A stretch of DNA of 15,581 bases from Gonapodya prolifera JEL478. Lineage: Eukaryota; Monoblepharomycota; Monoblepharidomycetes; Monoblepharidales; Gonapodyaceae. Below, in pieces: positions 1 through 7,169 of the stretch (position 1 is the stretch's first letter; each line of letters opens with the position of its first letter). The translations under genes and the position numbers were made by a program. A model generated the notes under the pieces. It made no database searches, was not told where the DNA came from, and saw only the letters and a list, made by a program, of their open reading frames with translations. The stretch covers positions 1 to 15,581 of the forward strand of contig KQ965935.1 of assembly GCA_001574975.1 (NCBI GenBank), in the 5' to 3' direction.

Positions 1-87
1 TTGTTTGTTCAATAAGAGACGCATACTTTCAGCAGGGCTCGAAAATTTACATGGTGATTTGTTCTTTTTGTTTGTTCACTCAATTTG
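1..87. repeat. Dispersed ~86-bp direct repeat, copy A
   Basis: This stretch matches 862-947 in the same orientation, with about 80% identity by eye. Shared blocks include TTGTTTGTTC at the start, a CAGCAGGG core, ATGGTGATTTG, and TTTGTTC followed by CTCAATTTG at the end. The copy begins at the first base of the window, so it may extend further left. Its last bases (from 77) also form the start of each unit of the adjacent 70-bp tandem repeat. Function is unknown; no open frame of note lies in it. Confidence 0.75.
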
Positions 88-330
88 AAGTGGTGCACTT
101 TTGTGTACAATTATACGACTGATGTCAAATGTGCACTCAATTTGAAGTCGATTTGATAAGTGCATTTTTGTGTACAATGATATACAACTGATGTCAAATC
201 TGCACACAATTTGAAGTCAATTTGATGAGGTGCACTTTTGTGCACAATGATATACAACTGATGTCAAATGTGCACTCAATTTGAAGCTGATTTGACGTGG
301 TTCACTTCTGTGCACAATTGATCTCAAAAT
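77..330. repeat. ~70-bp minisatellite, about four units
   Basis: The units run 77-130 (short), 131-199 (69 bp), 200-269 (70 bp) and 270-330 (diverged end). Each begins near CACTCAATTTGAAG and ends in ATGTCAAAT or a variant. Each contains a GTGCAC-like word, four bases, and a second GTGCAC-like word, which can fold as a 6-bp hairpin. It is perfect in the third unit (230-245). The two preceding units differ mainly by changes that would leave G-U pairs in RNA. The array touches the 3' end of the small minus-strand gene. There are no spacers, so it is not a CRISPR array. A role as a 3' signal, recombination site or structural repeat is possible but unproven. Confidence 0.8.
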
Positions 331-734
331 AAGTACGCAATTACTTCTCCATCGCGTGTATTCATACTTTGTGGTAGGTCCTTGAGTGGAATCTCTTGTG
401 ACGCAAACTCTCCGAATTTAAGTGTAAAGTCGCGATACACACCTCCAAGTCGTTCCATCTCGTCTTGAAATTCTTTCTTTACACTCTCCAAGGCCCAGGG
501 GATTAATGCAATAAGTAGTGGTTCGGCTTCCTCAATAGTCAATACATTGGCGAACATACAATAGGGCGTATCTGTGTCTGAACTGCGAGAGGCACATGCA
601 TAGTTCCATCTGCTCTCGAGCTTCTTTTCCAGTCTACTGAGGACAACGTCTTGTTTCCCTAATATCTCTTCCAAGATTTCTCTGAGTGACAATGTATAGT
701 TCTTTTGGCGTGAGATGTGTGAACATTCTCCCAT
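324..734 (-). CDS. Hypothetical protein, 136 aa
   Basis: I do not recognise a family. The ATG at 734 is preferred: the frame is open to a TTG at 773, but the upstream part would encode a stretch read from AT-rich promoter-like DNA and overlap a palindrome at 741-755. The protein is acidic to neutral and predicted mainly helical. It has an N-terminal charged helix (about residues 14-43), a middle segment with two cysteines, and a second long helix rich in Glu/Lys (about 66-96). No signal peptide or membrane segment is visible. It is divergent from the nuclease-helicase gene across a 260-bp spacer, and its stop lies inside the last unit of the 70-bp tandem repeat. Composition is consistent with a real gene, but a fortuitous frame cannot be fully excluded. 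Confidence 0.6.
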   Translation of the reverse strand: MGECSHISRQKNYTLSLREILEEILGKQDVVLSRLEKKLESRWNYACASRSSDTDTPYCMFANVLTIEEAEPLLIALIPWALESVKKEFQDEMERLGGVYRDFTLKFGEFASQEIPLKDLPQSMNTRDGEVIAYLF

Positions 735-740
735 TCTTAA

Positions 741-755
741 TATATCTGAGATATA
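741..755. promoter_or_regulatory. 15-base palindrome next to start of 136-aa gene
   Basis: The plus strand reads TATATCTGAGATATA, which is TATATCT, a central G, then the exact reverse complement of TATATCT. It lies seven bases upstream of the ATG at 734 on the minus strand, within an AT-rich tract that looks like a promoter. It could be a protein-binding site or part of the core promoter. Confidence 0.35.
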
Positions 756-861
756 AAAAAATAAATGAATCAAGAGAAGAATTGTCCAGTCTGTGATCTT
801 AAATCGGCTGATTCAATGTCCCACCTTGTATACTATTTAATGTGTTGCACGTTTGTTCATT

Positions 862-947
862 TTGTTTGTTCGATAAGAGATGCCGATTTCCAGCAGGGGT
901 CGAAATTTTTATGGTGATTTGGTTGCTTTGTTTGTTCGCTCAATTTG
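862..947. repeat. Dispersed ~86-bp direct repeat, copy B
   Basis: Second copy of the element at 1-87, in the same orientation. It lacks the 70-bp minisatellite that follows copy A, and continues instead into TTTGTTTGTTTAC and a TATA-like box. The two copies bracket the minisatellite and the 136-aa gene. Confidence 0.75.
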
Positions 948-957
948 TTTGTTTACT

Positions 958-967
958 TATATATAAA
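958..967 (+). promoter_or_regulatory. TATA-like box of the nuclease-helicase gene
   Basis: TATATATAAA ends 27 bases before the ATG at 995. It directly follows TTTGTTTAC (948-956) and is followed by a T-rich run. The same order, TTTG repeats then a TATA-like box then ATG, is seen before the genes starting at 7073 (minus) and 9892 (plus). The assignment is by position and composition only. Confidence 0.4.
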
Positions 968-994
968 CATTTTTTTTGACAAGGCGTATATCAG

Positions 995-3900
995 ATGACG
1001 ATGAACCGAGCGACAAATATAACAGCAACAACGTTGGCCCAATATTTCGGGTTTTCAAGTTGCAATGTATTCTTGAGAAAACAAGCTTATGTGTCTAGGG
1101 ATGGGGGAACTGTTGTCGACAACACAAAATTTCTCACAAAAAGACTATTTGAGAAGGGAGTGGATTTTGAGTCTAAACTCAATCAATCATTGAAAAATAT
1201 ACCAGAAGTATACGTTTCTGATTTAAGCAATCATCTTGATCCTATTACGGGAATACTAGAATCAATCCACGAGGCTCGTAATTACGGGAAACAAATCATT
1301 TACGCAATCAATGTCACTTTTCCAAGATTCTCACACACCGGTGTTACTTACGGTCTATCTAAGCCTGATTTCATAAGATTTGATATAAAGGAGGATAATC
1401 TTGTTGAATGGAAGGTGATCGACGCAAAGGCGTCTAAAAATCAGAAGCTTTATCACAAAGTTCAAGTGAGCTTTTATGTTCTTATATTCCAGAGGCTCCT
1501 GGTGATGTTGAGCAAGAAACTCGAACCTGAGTCCATTTTCCACGAGAGTTTTAGAAAATATGATATTGACTTTTTGAAGAATGCCGAAGTCACGATTGAT
1601 GGCATCAGGTTAATTCCATCTGAACTGGGCGGTGTTTGGCTTCCTGGAAATATATGCAAGGATGAGCCGTTCAAGTTAAAGTATATTCTTCCAACAGTTA
1701 GAGATTTTGTTGAAAGTACGATATCCAACATACTTGCCCTTCCGGAGAAAGATATAGAAAGAAACGCTTCGATCGATTGCTCCTTCTGTCCACATCGGGA
1801 GGAGTGTCACAAAGATGCACTTGAAAGAAAGTCAATAGAAGCCATTGGGGGTTTACATTCGGATCAGATTATATCATTGAGAAATGCTCTACCAAAGCAA
1901 CAAACAAACGGTATCACCGACATTGAAGATTTGGAGAATATGATCAGACAAGATGATATACAACCAGCGTTGAAAGATATATTAAACATTGACAAAGAAA
2001 CCAAATTGAGCAGCAAAATTGAAGCTGTGAAAAAACGAGAAGCTGTAATTTCGAAGACCGTTGTTACCGATCTTCCGAGTTCGGAGAAGATTGCTATATA
2101 TGTTTCGGTAATGATTGACCTGTACAACAGCAGTATGATATGTTATATACTTCAATTTGGCATGCGACAAGAAATTAAAACCGAAAACGTTGATATCAAG
2201 AATTTGTTGGGAAGGTTGGGAAAGATAGTCAAAGCAAGTGTTGGAAAAACACTCAGCATTTTCATTCCAACAACGGCAGAATATACTTACCTCAAAGACC
2301 ACATCGTTAAATTGAAGCCCGGTGATATTGATGATAATATAAGAGCATTGATATCCGCGTGGATGCGGGTAGATCCAGATGGAAGTATAATGCACGTTCA
2401 AGATATACCAAGCGACAACGATCCAATCGATCCGGATGGGAAATGGAGATATGAGAACAACCCCACGACTTCGGACTTTCATGTCACGGTTATTGATTCA
2501 GTCCTCAATAGGAATTTTGACTTTCCAGGTCCTGGGATTCTATCGCTATCTAACAAGATGAAGTATTTCCTTGAGCTTACTGAGGATGAAGAGAAGGCAT
2601 TTGACGACGACTGTCTCATTGAGCAAATATTGCACGGACGTGATGTTGCCAAGGAGTGTAAGCTGCGAATTACCATTTTAAAGAATTTGGTTGCTGCAGT
2701 CCGTGTGCGTCTTGCAGGTAAAATAGCGTATGAGTCTCGAGCGTTCAAGCCCAGACCACTGGAGACTCTTATTCAAACTGAATCACTTCGATCGTATATC
2801 TATGGAGCTCTACTAGAGAGTCATTTGAACTCGAAAAAGTTTCAAAACAAGAGACTAAGTGGGGAAAATATCATCAAAGTCCAACTACCTAATTATAAAG
2901 GCTTTGCTCACAAGAATATACCAGAAGAGCATGTTTGTGAGATCGTATCAGGAAAAGACATCATTGATAATGAAATATTGAAATTTGGGACACTAGAGAA
3001 TATTGGATTTTCGTGGATCATGACCACAACCAAAGTGGCGCAGACTGGTTTTGCAGATGATAAATATAGCAAAGAACTCGCCGCACCGAGTGGATGGACC
3101 AGAGACGTTATGAGTAAAGATATCGTATTCTGCTGTATTCGAGAAGTACTTGGAGAGGATACAAAAATAATACTCACGATATCAAAAGGCTGTCATCTCG
3201 TCTTCAAAGGTTGGCTCAAGCGTGGGTCGATTGACGTATATATCTCGTACAGGAATATAGACTATACGATGTTTTCGAGCATCAAGACAGCTGTCGAGTT
3301 AGACCAGAATATTGGAAGTACAGAACAAAACGAGAATATGGCTTTAAATGGTATGAGTGATGACTACGATGATGATGATGATGATATAGGACCTCCACCA
3401 ACAAGCGTTATGTTTGATATCGATGATGAGGATGGTGGTTTTGAATTGAGCATCCCACTCAACATTAAACAACAAAACTTCGGTAGTGTCAACCTTAACC
3501 ACAAGTTGTGGTTGGAAATATTTGAAAACAGCCAAATTCTAGGTGCACGGATCAACGGCGATTTTAGGACCTTAAATCAACAGAATATACCAGTGCATCC
3601 GCCAATGTTTGATTCTCAAGAAAGAGCTTTCCAACATATTATGGAGCATCAATTATCAGTTATCTGGGGTCCTCCAGGAAGTGGAAAGACGTTCTTCCTC
3701 GCACTAGCATGTTTGCGACTCATAGAAATGAGGTATCGCAGCAAGAAGCGGGGTTTTCGAATTGCAATGACTGCTTTCACAAAATCTGCAATAGGGCAAT
3801 TTTGCGACAGATTTAATATTCTTCGAGAACAAGCTATAGCAAATGGATGGTTGACTGCTCCAGTTATGCCAGTTCATCTGATTACGAACGGGAACAGACA

Positions 3901-4993
3901 GCCACCACCATTACTAAATGAGAACACATATGGAGTATGGGCGGCAACTGTTTGGCAATATTCGAAATGGTACCAAAAAAGGGTGGCCAATTGTTTATCA
4001 GCATTCGATATGCTTGTGATCGACGAAGGCTCGCAGCTGAATCCATTTACCACGCTCCCCGCGTTTCGAGTAGTTGCTTATAAGGCGAGAATAGTTGTAG
4101 TGGGTGATCCCCTCCAACTTCCGCCAATATCCAGTGTATCTATTTCTAAAGAGTATATGAAAGAACACGGGAAAGGGCCATTCGGGACATCGTTAATAGA
4201 TCTATTGACATCAGGCGGTTACGACCATGTAAAGCAGCTTCGAGAAAACTTTCGAATGAGCAAGCAGATATGTGAGTTTATTTCACGAGGATATCCCGAG
4301 AAGTTCATTTCAATGGCCAAGCAAGTAAACGAGCGAAAAGTTCATCCTTCACAATCGAAGTTGGTGCGAAATATACAGGAGAGCAAGCGAGATTTATTTA
4401 CCTGCACAATCTCAGATCCCGATAATGAGAGTTTGCTAGTTTCCATCCTGGCAATTCAACTGCGGGCGAACTATGCGAGTGTATTCATAGCGACCCCCTA
4501 CCTGATTCAAAGCAATTCGATAAAGAAGCATTTACGAGCCCAGGATGAGGAGTACGAACAGTTTATTCGGGTAGATACCCCGGAACGTCTGCAGGGAGCG
4601 GAGACTGAGTGCGTCATTATGGCGTATTCATTTCTCTCTCGGTGCTATAGTGACATGCAACGACCGAATGATCGAGAGATGGGGTTTATCTTTTCCAAAC
4701 CCAAGTTGAATGTAGCTGTTTCTCGAGCAAAGCATATATGTATACTTGTCACCACATCAGAAGTGACTAAGCCAAGTGGGAAATTTGACATGAGTGTTAC
4801 TTCTGCAGAGATAGATGATGGGGTTAATTTTATAAAGGACTATGTAAGCTCCAGCGTAATCATGAGTGTTGAACTCGACGATCTCAAAATGATGGGAGAG
4901 ATGGATGCCAGTTTGGATGATAGTGACATAAGTGAGGATGACTCGAGAAAAGATATGAATGATGCTATAAATGTATTAAACGAACTTTTGTGA
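995..4993 (+). CDS. Cas4/Dna2-type Fe-S nuclease fused to SF1 (UPF1/DNA2-like) helicase
   Basis: This 1332-residue protein joins two enzyme modules. The N-terminal RecB-family nuclease shows a PD motif (P124-D125), an IDAK motif (D143, K145) and a Q157-Y161 pair. An early C23 with C262, C265 and C271 gives the four-cysteine 4Fe-4S pattern of Cas4, AddB and Dna2. The C-terminal SF1 helicase has Walker A GPPGSGKT (892-899), Walker B DEGSQ (1010-1014), GDPLQLPP (1037-1044), a RENFR motif, RLQGAE (1198-1203) and NVAVSRAK (1239-1246). All key residues are present. The roughly 600 residues between modules are unassigned and include an acidic run (789-797). The likely role is resecting or unwinding DNA in replication, repair or recombination. 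The ATG at 995 keeps C23; a second ATG at 1001 is equally possible. A helicase gene follows after 33 bp. Confidence 0.9.
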   Translation: MTMNRATNITATTLAQYFGFSSCNVFLRKQAYVSRDGGTVVDNTKFLTKRLFEKGVDFESKLNQSLKNIPEVYVSDLSNHLDPITGILESIHEARNYGKQIIYAINVTFPRFSHTGVTYGLSKPDFIRFDIKEDNLVEWKVIDAKASKNQKLYHKVQVSFYVLIFQRLLVMLSKKLEPESIFHESFRKYDIDFLKNAEVTIDGIRLIPSELGGVWLPGNICKDEPFKLKYILPTVRDFVESTISNILALPEKDIERNASIDCSFCPHREECHKDALERKSIEAIGGLHSDQIISLRNALPKQQTNGITDIEDLENMIRQDDIQPALKDILNIDKETKLSSKIEAVKKREAVISKTVVTDLPSSEKIAIYVSVMIDLYNSSMICYILQFGMRQEIKTENVDIKNLLGRLGKIVKASVGKTLSIFIPTTAEYTYLKDHIVKLKPGDIDDNIRALISAWMRVDPDGSIMHVQDIPSDNDPIDPDGKWRYENNPTTSDFHVTVIDSVLNRNFDFPGPGILSLSNKMKYFLELTEDEEKAFDDDCLIEQILHGRDVAKECKLRITILKNLVAAVRVRLAGKIAYESRAFKPRPLETLIQTESLRSYIYGALLESHLNSKKFQNKRLSGENIIKVQLPNYKGFAHKNIPEEHVCEIVSGKDIIDNEILKFGTLENIGFSWIMTTTKVAQTGFADDKYSKELAAPSGWTRDVMSKDIVFCCIREVLGEDTKIILTISKGCHLVFKGWLKRGSIDVYISYRNIDYTMFSSIKTAVELDQNIGSTEQNENMALNGMSDDYDDDDDDIGPPPTSVMFDIDDEDGGFELSIPLNIKQQNFGSVNLNHKLWLEIFENSQILGARINGDFRTLNQQNIPVHPPMFDSQERAFQHIMEHQLSVIWGPPGSGKTFFLALACLRLIEMRYRSKKRGFRIAMTAFTKSAIGQFCDRFNILREQAIANGWLTAPVMPVHLITNGNRQPPPLLNENTYGVWAATVWQYSKWYQKRVANCLSAFDMLVIDEGSQLNPFTTLPAFRVVAYKARIVVVGDPLQLPPISSVSISKEYMKEHGKGPFGTSLIDLLTSGGYDHVKQLRENFRMSKQICEFISRGYPEKFISMAKQVNERKVHPSQSKLVRNIQESKRDLFTCTISDPDNESLLVSILAIQLRANYASVFIATPYLIQSNSIKKHLRAQDEEYEQFIRVDTPERLQGAETECVIMAYSFLSRCYSDMQRPNDREMGFIFSKPKLNVAVSRAKHICILVTTSEVTKPSGKFDMSVTSAEIDDGVNFIKDYVSSSVIMSVELDDLKMMGEMDASLDDSDISEDDSRKDMNDAINVLNELL

Positions 4994-5026
4994 AATATTT
5001 TGGTAGTAGAATAGCTTACAAGATAT

Positions 5027-6655
5027 ATGTCGATAAGTACATGCTTAGATTTATCACACAATGTCGGCAAAGAAGGCAAAATTACGCAGCTACAGCAATT
5101 CCAGGCTGTTGTTGTCAAGTACGTCATGGAGAATTTGCAGCAGATGCATGGTTTAATTCTCTATCACGGTATTGGTTCTGGAAAAACAATCACACAGCTT
5201 GCCATATTTCATTGCTTACATCAGCAGTTCCCAATGCTGAATTATTACTTTGTTGTTCCAAAAAGTTTAGTTGAGAATGTGAACATAAATATTAAAAAAC
5301 TTGATCTCGATTTTTCTTTCGTCACCATTTACACCCACAAGACGTTCGCGAACAAGGTGCACAGAGAAGGACTCGGTTTTTGCAAAGATGCCGTTATTGC
5401 TATAGACGAATCACACAATTTCCGGACAAAAATAAGAATGATTAAAACCCCGAAAAGAAGCACACCAAATACTGAAATGCAGTCTGGGGCAGGGCCAGAT
5501 CAGAAAAGGAAACGCAATGACCAGAGTTCAGAAAGTGTTGAGATAGATTATAATGAACTTTTGAGTGACGAGACAAAAGATGACGAAGATGATATGTTAG
5601 ATCGTAAAATTTCTGTAGGTGTCTTTTCAAAACTACTTATAGACGCTTGTCATGTTGCGAAATATGTCTTTCTGCTCTCAGGGTCTTTACTCTTCAATTC
5701 AACAGAAGATCTTGTGAATCAATACGTGATGGTTACAGGAGGAACACCGGCAACAGCTCATAAACTATACGGGGTTTTCGGAAGGTCTCCCGCTCACTTT
5801 ACTAGATGGAGTAGTAATGTGCGTAATTCTGTGGAAGGGGACAATTTTGTAGATGCCTTTCGTGGATTAGTGAGCGTACGAAAATCAAATACGGATGAAT
5901 TTCCAGAAAAAACTGAACATGACGTTCGAGTACTCATGTCCCCTCACCAACTTACCATATACGAACAGATCGAGAATCAACAGTTGAAAAAAATCGGAAA
6001 CAAACCTCAAAGCCTTGTGTTCCAATCTTCCTTACGCCGTGCACTCAACTCTGTATTTACGACTATAGAGGATGAACCCAAAATGGAGTGGATTGTTGTT
6101 TATATTCGTGACCATATTTTTGGACAAGTGCCCAAACGAAAGATTGTCATTTATTCAGCATTTTTGGGACAAGGAATAGTAGATGTACTCAACCTATTAA
6201 AAAACAGGTACGGTACTTTAAAAATGGATATGATTAGCGGTGCAACCCCAAGGGACAGGCGAGCGGAAATCGTTGCAAATTACAATAAAGATGAGATTGA
6301 CGTGCTTTTTATCTCGAATGCCGGCAGCGAAGGTCTGCATCTCGAATGTACGCACGCAATAATCCTACTGGAACCGCAGTGGAATTTGGAGATCATGCAT
6401 CAGGTTGTAGGCCGCGTTGTTAGGTATAAGAGTCATGCAAATTGCAAACCGGGAATTGAAAAACAGGTTGAGGTTTACAAACTTAGGGCCAGCAAACCCG
6501 AGACCGCTTACGGATTATCTGCCGATGATCGCTTGAAAGAACTTGCTTTCGCAAAACACGATATTGATGTTAAATTTGTCAAAATTGCGCTAGACATTGC
6601 CTCTATAGAGAATGGAAATCGTCCAAGTGACCGAAAAAAGTTTAAGGGTGAATAA
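5027..6655 (+). CDS. D6/D11 (NPH-I)-like SF2 helicase/ATPase
   Basis: This 542-residue SF2 (SNF2-like) ATPase most resembles the NCLDV NPH-I/D6/D11 group, which acts in viral transcription. A Q-like segment (LQQFQ) precedes Walker A GIGSGKT (48-54), with the context LILYH just before it that is typical of this group. The DESH box is at 127-130 and GSLLFN (219-224) is motif III. The C-terminal half has IYSAF, ISNAGSEGLHLE, LLEPQWN and QVVGRVVRYKSH (from 459), with both motif VI arginines. Between DESH and motif III lies a low-complexity insert (about 140-190) with a KRKR basic cluster and an acidic end, possibly a nuclear-localisation or interaction segment. It is somewhat shorter than poxvirus D11. 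Co-transcription with the upstream gene is plausible but not shown. Assignment between D6-, D11- or other SNF2-like types needs a phylogeny. Confidence 0.85.
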   Translation: MSISTCLDLSHNVGKEGKITQLQQFQAVVVKYVMENLQQMHGLILYHGIGSGKTITQLAIFHCLHQQFPMLNYYFVVPKSLVENVNINIKKLDLDFSFVTIYTHKTFANKVHREGLGFCKDAVIAIDESHNFRTKIRMIKTPKRSTPNTEMQSGAGPDQKRKRNDQSSESVEIDYNELLSDETKDDEDDMLDRKISVGVFSKLLIDACHVAKYVFLLSGSLLFNSTEDLVNQYVMVTGGTPATAHKLYGVFGRSPAHFTRWSSNVRNSVEGDNFVDAFRGLVSVRKSNTDEFPEKTEHDVRVLMSPHQLTIYEQIENQQLKKIGNKPQSLVFQSSLRRALNSVFTTIEDEPKMEWIVVYIRDHIFGQVPKRKIVIYSAFLGQGIVDVLNLLKNRYGTLKMDMISGATPRDRRAEIVANYNKDEIDVLFISNAGSEGLHLECTHAIILLEPQWNLEIMHQVVGRVVRYKSHANCKPGIEKQVEVYKLRASKPETAYGLSADDRLKELAFAKHDIDVKFVKIALDIASIENGNRPSDRKKFKGE

Positions 6656-6794
6656 TTATGAGGCAAGATTATGCCAAAAGATCATTTGAGAAAGTTTCCT
6701 TGAAAGTTTGCATAGAAATGCATGGTATTTTACAAAAAAGGAGCTGACGATATTGTAAAATTCGTACATAAGCACTTGCCATATAGAGAAGGTG
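6656..6794. other. Convergent spacer with weak hairpin
   Basis: This 139-bp gap lies between the 3' ends of the helicase and the small minus-strand gene. It contains a 5-bp hairpin TGCAT-AGAA-ATGCA (6709-6722) and a repeated GAAAGTTT word. A 29-codon frame at 6658-6747 has nothing to support it. The hairpin may help end transcription but is weak. Confidence 0.3.
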
Positions 6795-7073
6795 CTAGTT
6801 TTCAATGTGAGAAGTGGTCGACACTTTGCCCAGACGGACGGTAGCTTTTGTTCCTCTCGGAAAATACATTGATTTCTCACGATAGGACATAGATGGTAAA
6901 GAATAACAAATTTCGACGATTTCCCCTTGTCGAACACATTCATTCAATGCAGCAAATATCTCGGATGGTTCATAATTCACGCAGACTTTCAACACCAGAT
7001 CGACTGCTTTGATTCCATTTGATGCTTCTATGATATCACGCAGCTCGTGTTTCAATTGTTCCATTTGTTCCAT
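6795..7073 (-). CDS. Small winged-helix-like hypothetical protein, 92 aa
   Basis: The ATG at 7073 is chosen; the frame is open to a GTG at 7106, but that would shorten the distance to the TATA-like box to almost nothing. The predicted layout is a helix (3-15), a second helix (18-28), a third helix around 33-43 that starts PSEIFAAL, then a beta hairpin around GEIVEI and a basic end with FPRGT. This helix-helix-helix-wing order suggests a winged helix-turn-helix fold, so DNA or protein binding is possible. I do not recall a named family, and the fold call is inference from pattern only. The gene stands alone on the minus strand between the helicase and the F-box-like gene and is divergent from the latter. 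Confidence 0.65.
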   Translation of the reverse strand: MEQMEQLKHELRDIIEASNGIKAVDLVLKVCVNYEPSEIFAALNECVRQGEIVEICYSLPSMSYREKSMYFPRGTKATVRLGKVSTTSHIEN

Positions 7074-7107
7074 ATGATCGGATGAGTTTTCCTTTGAAAC
7101 ACACACA

Positions 7108-7116
7108 CTTTATATG
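7108..7116 (-). promoter_or_regulatory. TATA-like box of the 92-aa gene
   Basis: On the minus strand this reads ACATATAAAG-like sequence about 35-43 bases before the ATG at 7073. It follows the TTTG repeat (AAAC on the plus strand) at 7124-7147, giving the same order as before the nuclease-helicase gene. This supports the start at 7073 rather than the GTG at 7106. Confidence 0.4.
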
Positions 7117-7123
7117 TAATTAT

Positions 7124-7147
7124 AAACAAACAAACAAACAAACAAAC
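7124..7147. repeat. (AAAC)6 microsatellite
   Basis: Six perfect AAAC units lie in the short divergent spacer between the 92-aa gene and the F-box-like gene. The complement, TTTG repeats, is shared with spacers near 1-80, 851-956 and 9785-9830, so it is probably not a random slip but a recurrent spacer element of this genome. Confidence 0.9.
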
Positions 7148-7169
7148 AAGCAAAACAATAAATATTTAT

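Larger units (their letters stand above)
735..994. other. Divergent intergenic region with promoters and dispersed repeat
   Basis: This 260-bp spacer separates two divergent genes. It holds a 15-base odd palindrome (741-755) close to the minus-strand start, the second copy of the 86-bp dispersed repeat (862-947), several TTTGTTTGTT words, and a TATA-like stretch before the plus-strand gene. No credible ORF or RNA gene is seen in it. Confidence 0.6.

Noticed and set aside
77-330. Possible CRISPR array
   Set aside because: The units are contiguous ~70-bp tandem repeats without unique spacers, and the neighbouring Cas4-like domain is part of a Dna2-type nuclease-helicase.
324-773. Longer version of the 136-aa gene starting at 773
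   Set aside because: It would need a TTG start and would place promoter-like AT-rich DNA and the palindrome inside the coding region; the ATG at 734 is better.
4990-5274. Plus-strand frame overlapping the start of the NPH-I-like gene
   Set aside because: It lies in another frame over the helicase Walker A region, is Cys-rich and lacks family features; it is a shadow frame.
6658-6747. 29-codon plus-strand frame after the helicase
   Set aside because: Too short, with no recognisable motif and no supporting promoter-like signal.
6656-6943. Minus-strand frame overlapping the 92-aa gene
   Set aside because: It overlaps the better-supported gene in another frame and has no family features.
6795-7106. 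Longer version of the 92-aa gene starting at 7106
   Set aside because: It needs a GTG start and overlaps the likely TATA-like box; an ATG at 7073 is available with normal spacing.
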